Source of the DNA: Ignavibacteriaceae bacterium
Lineage (GTDB): Bacteria > Bacteroidota > Ignavibacteria > Ignavibacteriales > Ignavibacteriaceae
Direction: 5' to 3'
NCBI GenBank assembly: GCA_026193755.1
Contig: JAPHUI010000393.1
Location: forward strand, 1 to 6,004
DNA length: 6,004 nucleotides
The notes beneath the pieces were generated by a model. That model was given only the letters and a program-made list of their open reading frames with translations, was not told the origin of the DNA and searched no databases. Shown one piece after another: positions 5,922-6,004 of the stretch; position 1 is the first letter of the stretch; the number at the start of each line of letters is the position of its first letter. Position numbers and translations under genes: made by a program.

Positions 5922-6004
5922 CTATTTTAGAATTATCATTTTCCGAACACTCGAATAGCTGCCCGAGTTTAATCTGTAATAATAAATTCCAGAACTTAAA
6001 TTTC
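5922..6004 (-). CDS. T9SS cargo protein, C-terminal end of sorting domain (5' part outside window)
   Basis: The minus strand entering from the right edge reads 26 full codons to TAG (5922-5924). The peptide is NLSSGIYYYRL, then NSGSYSSV and RKMIILK. It has the same layout as the ends of the two complete T9SS cargo proteins in this window (ELSSGIYFYKLT...KKMILLK and ALSSGIYFYRLT...NKMVLMK). It is therefore the end of a type A sorting domain, the signal that sends a Sec-exported protein through the T9SS outer-membrane machinery. The catalytic or binding part lies beyond the window, so its function cannot be stated. It is the upstream neighbour of the propeller gene on the same strand, 287 bases away. 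Confidence 0.85.
   Translation of the reverse strand, partial: NLSSGIYYYRLNSGSYSSVRKMIILK

Overview
The window is AT-rich (roughly two thirds A+T by eye) and looks like a chromosome segment from the Fibrobacterota-Chlorobiota-Bacteroidota group, most probably an Ignavibacteria-like member. The main clue is three proteins ending in a type IX secretion (T9SS) type A sorting domain of the 'LSQNYPNPFNPST' flavour, finishing in KM(I/V)(L/I)(L/M)K. That flavour is typical of Ignavibacteria and relatives rather than classical Bacteroides. The lineage call is an inference from these motifs.

Layout. Positions 1-221 (+) hold the last 72 codons of a glycoside hydrolase family 97 enzyme. Positions 222-365 are a short intergenic stretch with a folded, REP-like palindromic repeat (229-302) and a partial second copy (about 305-333). 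Positions 366-1976 (+) encode a complete sodium/sugar symporter unusually close in motif to animal SGLT proteins. Five bases separate its stop from the stop of the convergent gene at 1982-4198 (-), a secreted arylsulfotransferase-type beta-propeller protein with Ig-like and ASH-like domains and a T9SS tail. Next on the minus strand, 4360-5634 encodes a Ycf48-like Asp-box propeller protein with a T9SS tail; its best start is an internal ATG rather than the upstream TTG. At the right edge, 5922-6004 (-) is the last 26 codons of a third T9SS cargo protein. Directly after its TAG stop, in the same frame, lies a 28-codon relic of another sorting-domain tail (5835-5921).

How it fits together. The plus-strand pair suggests sugar use: a GH97 exo-alpha-glycosidase releases glucose or galactose, and the Na+ symporter imports it. 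The minus-strand genes are a run of cell-surface or secreted proteins that would depend on Sec plus T9SS encoded elsewhere. Nothing seen here links the two groups functionally. No RNA genes, CRISPR arrays, insertion sequences or defence-system genes were seen. The most unusual item is the tandem sorting-domain tail across the TAG stop at 5922-5924.
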